From Beijerinckiaceae bacterium RH AL1 (lineage in GTDB: Bacteria > Pseudomonadota > Alphaproteobacteria > Rhizobiales > Beijerinckiaceae), in NCBI GenBank assembly GCA_901457705.2, contig LR590083.2, forward strand, positions 1,674,597 through 1,738,596: a DNA stretch of 64,000 bases, read 5' to 3'. A program made the position numbers and the translations under genes. Positions 27,276-36,993 of the stretch are shown here, piece by piece (within the stretch, counting starts at the first letter, position 1; each line of letters begins with the position of its first letter). A model generated the notes under the pieces. The model ran no database searches, was not told the origin of the DNA, and saw only the letters and a program-made list of their open reading frames with translations.

Positions 27276-28727
27276 CTACTTCTTCACCTTCTCGTAGGCC
27301 TTCAGGGCGCGCTCGCGTGCTTTCTTGTGGTCCACCATCGGCTCGGGATAGCTCTTGCCGAGCTCGACCCCGGCCGCTTCAAGCTCCTCGCGGCCCAGCG
27401 TCCACGGCGCGTGGATCGCCTTGCCCTTGATCTTCGCCAGCTCCGGCACCCAGCGCCGCACGTACTCCCCGTCGGGATCGAATTTTTCGCCCTGGCTCAC
27501 CGGGTTGAAGATGCGGAAGAACGGCGCGGCGTCGGCGCCGGAGCCCGCCACCCATTGCCAGTTCATCGTGTTGTTGGCGGGATCGGCGTCGCAGAGGCAG
27601 TCCCAGAACCACTGCTCGCCGATCCGCCAGTCGCACATCAGGTCCTTGATGAGGAACGAGGCGGTGATCATGCGCACGCGGTTGTGCATGTAGCCGGTGC
27701 GCCAGAGCTCGCGCATGCCGGCATCGACGACGGGGAAGCCGGTTTGCCCCTGCTGCCAGCGCTCAAGCTCCTTCTTCGGCAGCTTCTCCCACGGCATGCG
27801 GTCGAACTGGCCGTGCAGGTTCTTGGTCGCGACGTCGGGATGGTAGTGCAGGTTGTGGTAGTCGAACTCGCGCCAGCCGATCTCCGACAGGAAGGTCGTC
27901 GCGCCACCGGCGGTGGCCTTCGTCTGCTTGGCTTTGACCTCGGCGACGATGGTGCGCGGCGAGATCTCGCCGAAGCGCAGGTGCGGCGACAGCCGCGACG
28001 TGCCGCGCGAGGCGAGCCGGTTGCGCTCCTCGCCATAGTCCTTGAGGTGGTCCTTCAAAAAGTCGCGGAGCCGCGCCGTGGCACCGTCCTCGCCGGGGAC
28101 CCAGGTCTCGTCCCAGCCCTCGGCCCAGTTCGGCGTCTTCGGCAATAGCCCAAGGTCGGCGATCTGGACGCGCTTCGGCGCGCCGCCGGGGTAGGGCGCC
28201 GCCTCCAGCTTGCGCGGACGGGGCAGGGGTTCGTCGGGCAGGCCGTGCGCGAGGCAGGCCTTCCAGTAGGGCGTGTAGACGCCGTAGCTGCCGCCGGTCT
28301 TGGTCTTGATCTCCCACGGCTCGTTGAGGAGACGGCCGTTGTAGACCTCGACGGCGCGGCCCTCGTCCGACAACGCCTTGTCGATCTTCTCGTCGAGCTT
28401 CGCCGCGGCGGCGCCGTAGCGGCGGTTGAAGGCCAGCGCGCCGGCCTCGGCCGCGGCGGCGAGCTTCGGGATCAGCGTCGCCGCATCGCCCTTCAGCACG
28501 TCGAGCCGCGCGCCGGCCTTGTCGAGCGACGCCGCCAGTGCCTCCAGCGAATGGTGCAGCCACCAGCGCGACGCGGCGCCGAGCGCGCGCAGGCCGTTGT
28601 CCTCCTCGAGCACGAACACGCAGAGAAGCGGCGCGCCGCGCTCGCGGGCATGGTGCAGGGCGGGATTGTCGGCGAGCCGCAGGTCGTTGCGGAACCAAAC
28701 GATCGTGGGCCCGTCCTTGCTCGCCAT
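27276..28727 (-). CDS. phrB: Deoxyribodipyrimidine photo-lyase
   Basis: Light-driven repair of cyclobutane pyrimidine dimers. 483 residues from ATG 28727, which has AGGAGG upstream. N-terminal antenna domain (TIVWFRNDLRLADNPAL) and C-terminal FAD domain with LSPHLRFGEISPR, SEIGWREFDYHN, TGFPVVDAGMRELWRTGYMHNRVRM and the Trp-rich DPANNTMNWQWVAGSGADAAP-type loop. Class I CPD photolyase; a cryptochrome is less likely given the full set of repair-type motifs. Confidence 0.95.
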   Translation of the reverse strand: MASKDGPTIVWFRNDLRLADNPALHHARERGAPLLCVFVLEEDNGLRALGAASRWWLHHSLEALAASLDKAGARLDVLKGDAATLIPKLAAAAEAGALAFNRRYGAAAAKLDEKIDKALSDEGRAVEVYNGRLLNEPWEIKTKTGGSYGVYTPYWKACLAHGLPDEPLPRPRKLEAAPYPGGAPKRVQIADLGLLPKTPNWAEGWDETWVPGEDGATARLRDFLKDHLKDYGEERNRLASRGTSRLSPHLRFGEISPRTIVAEVKAKQTKATAGGATTFLSEIGWREFDYHNLHYHPDVATKNLHGQFDRMPWEKLPKKELERWQQGQTGFPVVDAGMRELWRTGYMHNRVRMITASFLIKDLMCDWRIGEQWFWDCLCDADPANNTMNWQWVAGSGADAAPFFRIFNPVSQGEKFDPDGEYVRRWVPELAKIKGKAIHAPWTLGREELEAAGVELGKSYPEPMVDHKKARERALKAYEKVKK

Positions 28728-28853
28728 GCCGTCTCGTCCTCCTCTCAAGCTTCCGCGTGTCGTCCGCAACGCTGCTGTGGCCGTGGCGCTTCTAGGTCAA
28801 AGCGTCGCTGGCCGCGCCTCGCCTTATGGCGCAAGCTCGGCCATATACGCGCC

Positions 28854-29795
28854 ATGGCCTCACATTCGAAGAGCGTGATCTTCGCGGCGCTCGCCGGCAA
28901 CAGCGCGATCGCCGCGGTGAAGTTCGCCGCCGCCACCTACACCGGCAGCGCGGCGATGCTGTCGGAGGCGATCCACTCCGTCGTCGACACCGGCAACCAG
29001 GGCTTGCTGCTGCTCGGCCTCGCCCGCGCCGCCAAGCCCGCCGACGCGCGTCACCCCTTCGGCTACGGGCTGCAGCTCTACTTCTTCACCTTCGTCGTAG
29101 CGGTGATGATCTTCGGCGTCGGCGCCGTCGTCTCGCTCGCCGAGGGCGTCAACAAGGTGCTGCATCCGGCGACCGTCGAGAGCGCCTGGGTCAACTACGT
29201 CGTGCTCGGCGCGGCGATCCTCTTCGAAGGCGCGGTTTGGATCTTCGCGCTGCGCGCTTTCAACGCCGAGCGCGGCGGCCGCGGCTGGGTGCAGGCGGTG
29301 CGCCAGAGCAAGGATCCCACCGTCTTCACCGTGCTCTTCGAGGACACGGCGGCGCTGCTCGGCCTCGTCATCGCGCTCGCCTGCGTCTACGCGAGCGAGC
29401 GTCTCGATCTCCCGGTGCTCGACGGCGTCGGCTCGATCGCCGTCGGCCTGCTCCTGGCGACGACCGCCGTCTTCCTGGCGATCGAGAGCCAGAGCCTGCT
29501 CACCGGCGAGGCCGCGGACCAGGGGACGCGCGAGGGCATCGCGCGGATCGCCAGGGCGCAGGCCGGCGTCGTCGGCCTCAACGAGGCGCTGACCATGCAC
29601 TTCGGCCCGAGCGACATCTTCGTCGCCCTGAGCCTCGAGTTCGAGGACGCGCTGCCGGCAACCGGCGTCGAGGTCGCCGTGACGCAGATCGAGCGGCGCA
29701 TCAAGGCGAGCTATCCCGCCGTCTCGCGCGTCTTCGTCGAGGCGCAGAGCCTCGATGCCGACCGCCGCGGCCGGCGGCCCGGCACGGCGAGTTGA
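28854..29795 (+). CDS. Cation diffusion facilitator family transporter
   Basis: 313 residues with about six helices. CDF motifs: helix 2 SEAIHSVVDTGNQ (metal-site His/Asp), RHPFGYG, and helix 5 VLFEDTAALLGLVIAL (Asp). The last 90 residues form the cytoplasmic domain. The HSVVDTGNQ...HPFGYG pattern and F/G-rich N-terminus place it in the subgroup with long helix 4-5 loops. It exports a divalent metal such as Zn, Co or Fe; the metal is not determined. Confidence 0.92.
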   Translation: MASHSKSVIFAALAGNSAIAAVKFAAATYTGSAAMLSEAIHSVVDTGNQGLLLLGLARAAKPADARHPFGYGLQLYFFTFVVAVMIFGVGAVVSLAEGVNKVLHPATVESAWVNYVVLGAAILFEGAVWIFALRAFNAERGGRGWVQAVRQSKDPTVFTVLFEDTAALLGLVIALACVYASERLDLPVLDGVGSIAVGLLLATTAVFLAIESQSLLTGEAADQGTREGIARIARAQAGVVGLNEALTMHFGPSDIFVALSLEFEDALPATGVEVAVTQIERRIKASYPAVSRVFVEAQSLDADRRGRRPGTAS

Positions 29796-29866
29796 TCGGC
29801 CCGGTCACACTTTCTCCATCGTCGCAGGCTGCCATTCGCCACGGGCTCGGCGGGGACTGGCGACTC

Positions 29867-30265
29867 ATGCGTGCGGTGGTGATCTGGGCGGCGCTCGGCG
29901 CCGGCATGCTTGTGGCGACGGCCTCGGCGCAGGCGCAGCAGTCGCCGCTCGACGGCCCGCTGGCCGCACCCGGCGAGGCCGCGAGCGCACCGGCGGCAAA
30001 CCCGGCGAAGCCGAAGGCCAAGCCGCACAAGGCGCATCATGCCAAGGCCAAGCCCGTGCGGGAGCCGGCCGAGGCGCAGGACGCTGCCGTGCCGCGCCAG
30101 CCCGGCGAGACGCCGTCCGCGCGCGCGACCGCGCCGGCGGACGCTGTCGATCTCGGCATGAAGTGGAACGGCAACAACGACACCGCCGCGCAGACCCGCT
30201 TCCAGAACGGGCCCAACAACGCCTTCGGCTCGGGCGCCGAGGTGGGGATGAAGCTGCACTTTTAA
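29867..30265 (+). CDS. Small exported protein of unknown function
   Basis: 132 residues. Signal peptide 1-24 (ends AQAQ), a Lys/Pro/Ala-rich middle with KPKAKPHKAHHAKAKP, and a sharply conserved-looking C-terminus (DLGMKWNGNNDTAAQTRFQN then FGSGAEVGMKLHF). The final aromatic KLHF suggests a beta strand of the kind that ends outer-membrane or exported beta proteins. A possible hairpin terminator follows. Function unknown. Confidence 0.72.
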   Translation: MRAVVIWAALGAGMLVATASAQAQQSPLDGPLAAPGEAASAPAANPAKPKAKPHKAHHAKAKPVREPAEAQDAAVPRQPGETPSARATAPADAVDLGMKWNGNNDTAAQTRFQNGPNNAFGSGAEVGMKLHF

Positions 30266-30325
30266 GGCGCGACGGCGCGGGCGTCGATCTCCGGCGAAGC
30301 TCGTCGAGCCGCGGCGCCGTCGCGC
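30266..30325 (+). terminator. Long-loop hairpin after the small exported protein gene
   Basis: GGCGCGACGGCGC-type left arm begins right after the stop, and GCGCCGTCGCGC plus TTT ends at 30328. The arms pair over 12 bases with a loop of about 35. It could separate the upstream gene from the nuo operon. The loop is longer than usual, so confidence is low. Confidence 0.35.
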
Positions 30326-30359
30326 TTTGCCGCAGCGCAGCGAAACGCGGTGAAGGCTA

Positions 30360-30392
30360 AGCTTATCAAGCGCCGCGCTGCGTCGATAAGCT
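30360..30392. promoter_or_regulatory. Inverted repeat upstream of nuoA, possible operator
   Basis: AGCTTATC (30360-30367) and GATAAGCT (30385-30392), perfect 8-base arms spaced by 17 bases, 130-162 bases before the nuoA ATG. It is AT-richer than its surroundings. It may be a binding site for a dimeric regulator, or a hairpin. Confidence 0.4.
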
Positions 30393-30521
30393 CGAAAAGT
30401 CATTCCAGCCACGCCTCGCCCGCATCTTGCTATGCCTATTTCGCTGCGGTACGGAACGGCCGCGTCGACTTGGAACGTTTCTCACGTGAGGAAACGCCCC
30501 GTCCCACCGCGCGGAAGGTTC

Positions 30522-30887
30522 ATGCAGAGCATCCTCGGCGACTATCTCCCCATCGTCGTCTTCGTCGCGGTCTCGGCGGTGATCTCGGGCGCCCTCCTGG
30601 TCGCCCCGTTCCTGGTGGCCTACCAGTCACCCGATCCTGAAAAGCTGTCGGCCTACGAGTGCGGCTTCAACGCCTTCGACGACGCCCGCATGAAGTTCGA
30701 CATCCGCTTCTACCTGGTGTCGCTGCTCTTCATCATCTTCGATCTTGAGGTGGCGTTCCTGTTCCCCTGGGCGGCGGCGTTCAAGCGCGTCGGCGCGCTG
30801 GGCTTCTGGTCGATGATCGTCTTCCTCGGCGTGCTGACCGTCGGCTTCGTCTACGAGTGGAAGAAGGGAGCGCTTGAATGGGAGTGA
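30522..30887 (+). CDS. nuoA: NADH-quinone oxidoreductase subunit A
   Basis: Membrane-arm subunit of complex I near the quinone site. 121 residues, three helices. ATG 30522 gives [11 protein letters not shown]; motif [16 protein letters not shown] carries the conserved Cys of the loop, followed by [21 protein letters not shown]. First gene of nuoA-N; the next gene overlaps by 10 bases. Confidence 0.97.
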   Translation: MQSILGDYLPIVVFVAVSAVISGALLVAPFLVAYQSPDPEKLSAYECGFNAFDDARMKFDIRFYLVSLLFIIFDLEVAFLFPWAAAFKRVGALGFWSMIVFLGVLTVGFVYEWKKGALEWE

Positions 30888-31450
30888 TCTCGCCGCCTCC
30901 GTTCGACGCGCCGGCGCCGCAGAAGGGCCTGGTCCAGGTCTCCGGCGACCCGTCGACCGAGCCCTACTTTCGCCAGGTCTCCGACGAGCTCGCCGACCGC
31001 GGCTTCATCGTCACCTCGCTCGACGATCTCATCACCTGGTCGCGCACCGGCTCGCTGATGTGGATGACCTTCGGGCTCGCCTGCTGCGCGATCGAGATGA
31101 TGCAGGTCTCGATGCCGCGCTACGACGTCGAGCGCTTCGGCTTCGCGCCGCGCGCCAGCCCGCGTCAGTCCGACGTGATGATCGTCGCCGGCACGCTGAC
31201 GAACAAGATGGCCCCGGCGCTCCGCAAGGTCTACGATCAGATGCCCGAGCCGCGCTACGTCATCTCGATGGGCTCGTGCGCCAACGGCGGCGGCTACTAT
31301 CACTACTCCTACTCGGTGGTGCGCGGCTGCGACCGCATCGTGCCCGTCGACATCTACGTGCCCGGCTGCCCGCCCTCGGCGGAAGCGCTGCTCTACGGCG
31401 TTCTGCTCCTGCAGAAGAAGATCCGGCGCACGGGAACGATCGAGCGCTAG
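30878..31450 (+). CDS. nuoB: NADH-quinone oxidoreductase subunit B
   Basis: Holds cluster N2, the last electron donor to quinone. 190 residues. Cluster ligands are visible: [14 protein letters not shown] (Cys pair), [20 protein letters not shown] and [12 protein letters not shown]. Peripheral-arm subunit, next to NuoC, NuoD and NuoI. Confidence 0.98.
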   Translation: MGVISPPPFDAPAPQKGLVQVSGDPSTEPYFRQVSDELADRGFIVTSLDDLITWSRTGSLMWMTFGLACCAIEMMQVSMPRYDVERFGFAPRASPRQSDVMIVAGTLTNKMAPALRKVYDQMPEPRYVISMGSCANGGGYYHYSYSVVRGCDRIVPVDIYVPGCPPSAEALLYGVLLLQKKIRRTGTIER

Positions 31451-31471
31451 ACGCTCTCGAAAGGTTGGACG

Positions 31472-32086
31472 ATGGACCTCAAGGGCCTTGGCGAGCATAT
31501 CGCGAAGTCGCTCCCCGGCGCCGTGCTGGGGCAGGCGATCGCCTACGACCAGCTGACGCTGATGCTCGACCCGGCGCGTCTCGTCGAGACCGCGACGTTC
31601 CTGCGCGACGATCCCGATTGCGCCTTCGTCTGCTTCATCGACACCACCGCCGTCGACTATCCCGAGCGCGAGAAGCGCTTCGACGTCGTCACGCATCTGC
31701 TGTCGCCGCGTCACGTGCAGCGGATACGCTTCAAGGTGGAGACGGACGAGCGCACGCCGGTGGCGTCGCTGACGGGCGTCTGGCCCGGCGCGCTCTGGTT
31801 CGAGCGCGAGGTGTGGGACCTCTTCGGGGTGTTCTTCACCGGCCATCCCGACATGCGGCGGCTTTTGACCGACTACGGGTTCGACGGGCATCCGCTGCGC
31901 AAGGACTTCCCGATGACCGGCTTCGTCGAGGTGCGCTGGGACGACGAGCAGAAGCGCGTCGTCAACGAGCCGGTGAAGCTCAACCAGGCCTATCGATCGT
32001 TCGACTTCCTGTCGCCGTGGGAAGGGGCGGGCCGCTACGTGCTGCCGGGCGACGAGAAGGCCGGGACGCAGGAGGGTCAGCGATGA
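31472..32086 (+). CDS. nuoC: NADH-quinone oxidoreductase subunit C
   Basis: 30-kDa peripheral-arm subunit. 204 residues. Motifs: [43 protein letters not shown] and the diagnostic [27 protein letters not shown]-type block. Stop overlaps the following DUF2059 gene by 4 bases. It is not fused to nuoD, unlike in E. coli. Confidence 0.97.
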   Translation: MDLKGLGEHIAKSLPGAVLGQAIAYDQLTLMLDPARLVETATFLRDDPDCAFVCFIDTTAVDYPEREKRFDVVTHLLSPRHVQRIRFKVETDERTPVASLTGVWPGALWFEREVWDLFGVFFTGHPDMRRLLTDYGFDGHPLRKDFPMTGFVEVRWDDEQKRVVNEPVKLNQAYRSFDFLSPWEGAGRYVLPGDEKAGTQEGQR

Positions 32087-32622
32087 GACGCTTGCTGTTC
32101 GCCGCCGCCGTTTCGCTCGCCGCCTGCCTGCCGGCGCTCGCCCAGGACGCCGCCCCGGACGCCGTGCCGACCAACGGGCCGGCGCTGCAGAAGCGCCTCG
32201 AGAAATACGATCCGAGAGCCGTCGCCGCCGCCAAGCACTACTACTCGCAGCCGGCGATGAAGGCCGGCTTGGCTGCAATGACCGACAACATGAACAAGGC
32301 CATGTCGAACATCATGGCGCAGCAGAACCCGAACCTGTCGCCGCAGCAGCTCGAAGCGGCGCGCAAGGCCATCGGCGAGGCGACGCGCGACCGGCTCGAC
32401 CTCATCATGCAGATGAGCATGATCGTCGCGCTCGACACGCTTTCCACCGACGAGCTGGTGGCGCTCGACAACTTCTATTCGTCGCCGCAGGGCTCGAGCA
32501 TCATCGCCAAGATGCCGAGGATCGCCAAGGCGCTGCCGGCGATGATGCAGACGATCATGCCGGACTACATGAACGACGTGAAGACGCGGCTGAAGGGCAC
32601 GGGCGCGGAGCTCAAGCTATGA
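32083..32622 (+). CDS. Exported DUF2059-domain protein inserted in the nuo operon
   Basis: 179 residues. Signal peptide 1-20 (ends ALAQ), a helical middle, and the DUF2059 core ([21 protein letters not shown] near residues 125-145, then a Met-rich helix). Both its ends overlap neighbouring nuo genes by 4 bases (ATGA at 32083 and 32619), so it is translated as part of the operon. DUF2059 proteins have no settled function. The position suggests a periplasmic helper of complex I or its expression, but this is inference. Confidence 0.88.
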   Translation: MRRLLFAAAVSLAACLPALAQDAAPDAVPTNGPALQKRLEKYDPRAVAAAKHYYSQPAMKAGLAAMTDNMNKAMSNIMAQQNPNLSPQQLEAARKAIGEATRDRLDLIMQMSMIVALDTLSTDELVALDNFYSSPQGSSIIAKMPRIAKALPAMMQTIMPDYMNDVKTRLKGTGAELKL

Positions 32623-33845
32623 CCTCGAGCGCCCCGCTTCCTCTCGATACGACCACGCAGGCCGCCGCGCCGCGAAACTTCTCCATCAACTTCGGCCCGC
32701 AACATCCTGCGGCGCATGGCGTTTTGCGCCTCGTGCTCGAGCTCGACGGCGAGATCGTCGAGCGCGTCGACCCGCATATCGGGCTGCTGCATCGCGGCAC
32801 CGAGAAGCTGATGGAGGCGCGCACCTACCTCCAGAACATCCCGTACTTCGACCGCCTCGACTATTGCGCGCCGATGAACCAGGAGCACGCCTTCGTGCTC
32901 GCCATCGAGAAGCTGCTCGCCGTCGAGGTGCCGCGCCGCGGCCAGCTCATCCGCGTCATGTTCTGCGAGATCGGCCGCATCCTCTCGCACCTCCTCAACC
33001 TGACGACGCAGGCGCTCGACGTCGGCGCGCTCACCCCGCCTCTGTGGGGCTTCGAGGAGCGCGAGAAGCTGATGGTGTTCTACGAGCGCGCCTCGGGCGC
33101 CCGTCTGCATGCCAACTATTTCCGCGTCGGGGGCGTCCATATCGATTGCCCGGTCAAGCTGATCGAGGACATCGGCGCCTGGTGCGACCCGTTCCTCAAG
33201 GTCTGCGACGACCTGGAAAACCTCTTCCTCGACAACCGCATCTTCAAGCAGCGCAACGTCGACATCGGCGTCGTCTCGCTGGCCGACTGCTGGGCCTGGG
33301 GCTTCTCCGGCCCGGTGCTGCGCGGCTCGGGCGCCGCCTGGGACCTGCGCCGGGCGCAGCCCTACGATTGCTACGAGGAGATGGAGTTCGACATCCCCGT
33401 CGGCACGCACGGCGATTCCTACGCGCGGCAGGTCGTGCGGATGGAGGAGATGCGCCAGTCCGTGCGCATCATCAAGCAGTGCGTCGAGAAGCTGCTCGCC
33501 CCGGGCGGCCAGGGTCCGGTCCAGGCGCCGAACAACAAGTACACGCCGCCCAAACGCGCCCAGATGAAGCGCTCGATGGAGGCGCTCATCCACCACTTCA
33601 AGCTCTACACCGAGGGCTTCCACGTGCCGGCCGGCGAGGTCTACGCCGCCGTCGAGGCGCCGAAGGGCGAGTTCGGCGTCTATGTCGTCTCCGACGGTAC
33701 CGACAAGCCGTACCGCTGCAAGATCAGGGCGCCCGGCTTCGCGCATCTCCAGGCGATGGATTTTCTCTGCCGCAAGTCGATGCTCGCGGACGTCTCGGCG
33801 ATTTTGGGCTCGATCGACATCGTCTTCGGCGAGGTGGACCGGTGA
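32619..33845 (+). CDS. nuoD: NADH-quinone oxidoreductase subunit D
   Basis: 49-kDa subunit forming the quinone pocket with NuoB. 408 residues. Motifs: [23 protein letters not shown]-type N-terminus (His of the quinone site), [30 protein letters not shown], and a C-terminus with [23 protein letters not shown] 275-base gap with repeats follows before the next gene. Confidence 0.98.
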   Translation: MTSSAPLPLDTTTQAAAPRNFSINFGPQHPAAHGVLRLVLELDGEIVERVDPHIGLLHRGTEKLMEARTYLQNIPYFDRLDYCAPMNQEHAFVLAIEKLLAVEVPRRGQLIRVMFCEIGRILSHLLNLTTQALDVGALTPPLWGFEEREKLMVFYERASGARLHANYFRVGGVHIDCPVKLIEDIGAWCDPFLKVCDDLENLFLDNRIFKQRNVDIGVVSLADCWAWGFSGPVLRGSGAAWDLRRAQPYDCYEEMEFDIPVGTHGDSYARQVVRMEEMRQSVRIIKQCVEKLLAPGGQGPVQAPNNKYTPPKRAQMKRSMEALIHHFKLYTEGFHVPAGEVYAAVEAPKGEFGVYVVSDGTDKPYRCKIRAPGFAHLQAMDFLCRKSMLADVSAILGSIDIVFGEVDR

Positions 33846-33858
33846 CGGCCTCCCCGCC

Positions 33859-34100
33859 CTCCCTTCTCCCGCTTGCGGGAGAAGGTGGCCCGACGAAGTC
33901 GGGTCGGATGAGGGGTGTCGCCCCTTGGGCAACGTCGGGCGAGACCGCCCGCGTCCCCCGAATCCCTCATCCGACGCTTCGCGCCACCTTCTCCCGCAAG
34001 CGGGAGAAGGATTGGCCGAGAATGCCGGCCGACATCGCCCGCTTCCCCAAGATCCCTCATCCGGCGCTGCGCGCCACCTTCTCCCGCAAGCGGGAGAAGG
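33859..34100. repeat. Repeat family C cluster, three copies between nuoD and the DUF559 gene
   Basis: One forward copy (about 33861-33914) and two reversed copies (about 33963-34010 and 34053-34100), the last two lacking most of the small second palindrome. Each contains CTTCTCCCGC(A/T)(A/T)GCGGGAGAAGG and CCTCAT/ATGAGG ends. They fill nearly the whole intergenic gap. Confidence 0.9.
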
Positions 34101-34120
34101 CTGAGCCGAGAGGTGCGTCC

Positions 34121-34549
34121 ATGATCGTGCACCGTCCCTCAAAGCAGCTCGGACGCGCGCGCGCGATGCGCGGCGCCCCGACCAAGGCCGAGGAGATAGT
34201 GTGGCGCAGCCTCCGCGCCGGGGGTCTCGGTGTAAAGTTCCGTCGGCAAGCGCCGGTCGGTCCCTACATCGCCGATTTCGCCTGCCTGCCAGCAAAGCTC
34301 GTGATCGAGCTCGATGGCCCACCGCACGACAAGCCGGAGCAACAGGCCAGCGACAAGCGGCGCGACGCCTGGTTCGTCGAGCACGGCTGGCGCGTGCTTC
34401 GCGTGCCGAACGAGATCGTTTTCGGTGGCGGCGACATGGTCCTCGATCGCATCAAGGCCGCGCTGCCCCAAGCCCCCTCATCCGACCCGGCTTCGCCGGG
34501 CCACCTTCTCCCGCAGGCGGGAGAAGGAGAGCGCGAGAAAGCTCACTGA
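34121..34549 (+). CDS. DUF559 (endonuclease-like, Vsr-fold) protein inserted in the nuo operon
   Basis: 142 residues. Compact DUF559 domain (about 1-115): LGRARAMRGAPTKAEEIVWRSLR, GVKFRRQAPVGPYIADFAC, KLVIELDGPPHD, RRDAWFVEHGWRVLRVPNEIV. These match the PD-(D/E)XK-like pattern with Asp of IADF and Glu-x-Asp of IELDG as the likely metal site. The last 25 residues are encoded by a family C repeat ([15 protein letters not shown]). Its stop overlaps the nuoE ATG by one base (TGATG). Function of DUF559 proteins is unproven; a nuclease role is inferred from fold. Confidence 0.87.
   Translation: MIVHRPSKQLGRARAMRGAPTKAEEIVWRSLRAGGLGVKFRRQAPVGPYIADFACLPAKLVIELDGPPHDKPEQQASDKRRDAWFVEHGWRVLRVPNEIVFGGGDMVLDRIKAALPQAPSSDPASPGHLLPQAGEGEREKAH
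34475..34527. repeat. Repeat family C copy forming the 3' end of the DUF559 gene
   Basis: Reversed copy with CCTCATCCGACCCGG, CTTCGCCGGG and the hairpin CTTCTCCCGC-AGGCGGGAGAAGG. It is read in frame as the protein's C-terminus and ends 22 bases before the nuoE ATG. It mirrors the copies at 33859-34100, so the DUF559 gene is bracketed by the family on both sides. Confidence 0.9.
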
Positions 34550-35459
34550 TGTCCGTCCGCCGCCTCGCCGAGGTCCAGCCGAGAGCTTTGCGTTCACGCA
34601 GGAGAACCTGGCGTGGGCCGACAGGCAGATCGCCAAGTATCCGGAGGGCCGCCAGGCCTCGGCGGTGCTGTCGCTGCTGTTGCGCGCGCAGAAGCAGAAC
34701 GACTACTGGCTGCCGAAGCCGGCGATCGAGGAAGTCGCGCGCATGCTCGGCATGCCCTACATCCGCGTCCTCGAGGTCGCGACCTTCTACACGATGTTCA
34801 ACCTCGAGCCGGTCGGCCGCTACTTCATCCAGATGTGCGGCACGACGCCGTGCCAGCTGCGCGGCTCCGACGCCATCAAGGACGTGCTGCACAAGCGCAT
34901 CGGCGCGCAGCGCAAGGTGACGGCGGACGGCATGTTTTCCTGGCTCGAGGTCGAGTGCCTCGGCGCCTGCTGCAATGCACCGATGGTGCAGATCAACGAC
35001 GACTATTACGAGGACCTGACGCCCGAGACTTTCGAGAAGCTGCTCGAAGATCTCGCGGCCGGGCGCCCCGTGCACGTCGGCCCGCAGAACGGCCGCATGA
35101 CCTCCGAGCCGGAAGGCGGCCTCACGTCGCTCACGACGTGGTACGGCAAGGACGGCCGCAGCGGCCCCGGCTTCGGCGAGCCGGCGAACGACCAGGGCCC
35201 CTCGACGCCGCGCTCCGGCGCGCGCGACGAGCGGACCACCAAGGACAAGCCCGACCAGCCCGTCGACGACCGCCGCACCGAGCGCCACGAGAACTCGCTC
35301 GGCTCGCCGGCGACGGAGGAGTTGACGGCCATGCGCACGAACCCGACGGCCGGGCCGGCCGGGCAGCCCGAAGAAGAGCAGGCGCAGTCCGACGCGAAGG
35401 GCGGCGCGGCCCCGGACGCCGCCTCCGACGTCTCCTCAGACACGCCGAAGAAGGACTGA
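34549..35459 (+). CDS. nuoE: NADH-quinone oxidoreductase subunit E, apparent frameshift near residue 11
   Basis: 24-kDa subunit with cluster N1a. The ATG at 34549 gives [11 protein letters not shown], a typical start, but the body ([20 protein letters not shown] onward) is read in another frame from 34581; one base appears missing and no start codon exists in the body frame nearby. Total about 303 residues if joined. [2Fe-2S] ligands are present ([23 protein letters not shown]). A long, disordered Pro/Asp/Lys-rich C-terminal extension (about 120 residues) follows, as in other Hyphomicrobiales. Either a sequencing error or a real lesion in an essential-type gene. Confidence 0.9.
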
Positions 35460-35463
35460 CGCG

Positions 35464-36774
<1,311 letters not shown>

Positions 36775-36807
36775 TCATGGCAGCGACGATCGCGACAGGT
36801 GCGCCTC

Positions 36808-36981
36808 TCCCTTCTCCCGCTTGCGGGAGAAGGTGGCCCGACGCAGTCGGGTCGGACGAGGGCCGCGCCGTTTTGGCGGCGTTGCCGGCCAGGTCGTGAC
36901 TCCCATCCGTTTCGCCGCGCGGCACCATCCCTCATCCGACCCCGCTTCGCGGGGCCACCTTCTCCCGCAGGCGGGAGAAGG
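36808..36981. repeat. Repeat family C, inverted pair between nuoF and nuoG
   Basis: Forward copy about 36808-36862 and reversed copy about 36928-36981, filling the 219-base gap. The right-hand arm ends GGGAGAAGGAGGAG, and this last part is the apparent Shine-Dalgarno sequence of nuoG. Confidence 0.9.
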
Positions 36982-36993
36982 AGGAGACCCGTC

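Noticed and set aside
33859-34527. Possible CRISPR array, because short palindromic units recur
   Set aside because: Units differ in orientation, length and spacing, lie around a gene, and no cas genes are present; they are REP-type repeats.
34570-34590. Programmed -1 frameshifting in nuoE
   Set aside because: No slippery heptamer or downstream pseudoknot is apparent at the switch, and NuoE in other organisms needs no recoding; kept only as a sequencing or mutation question.
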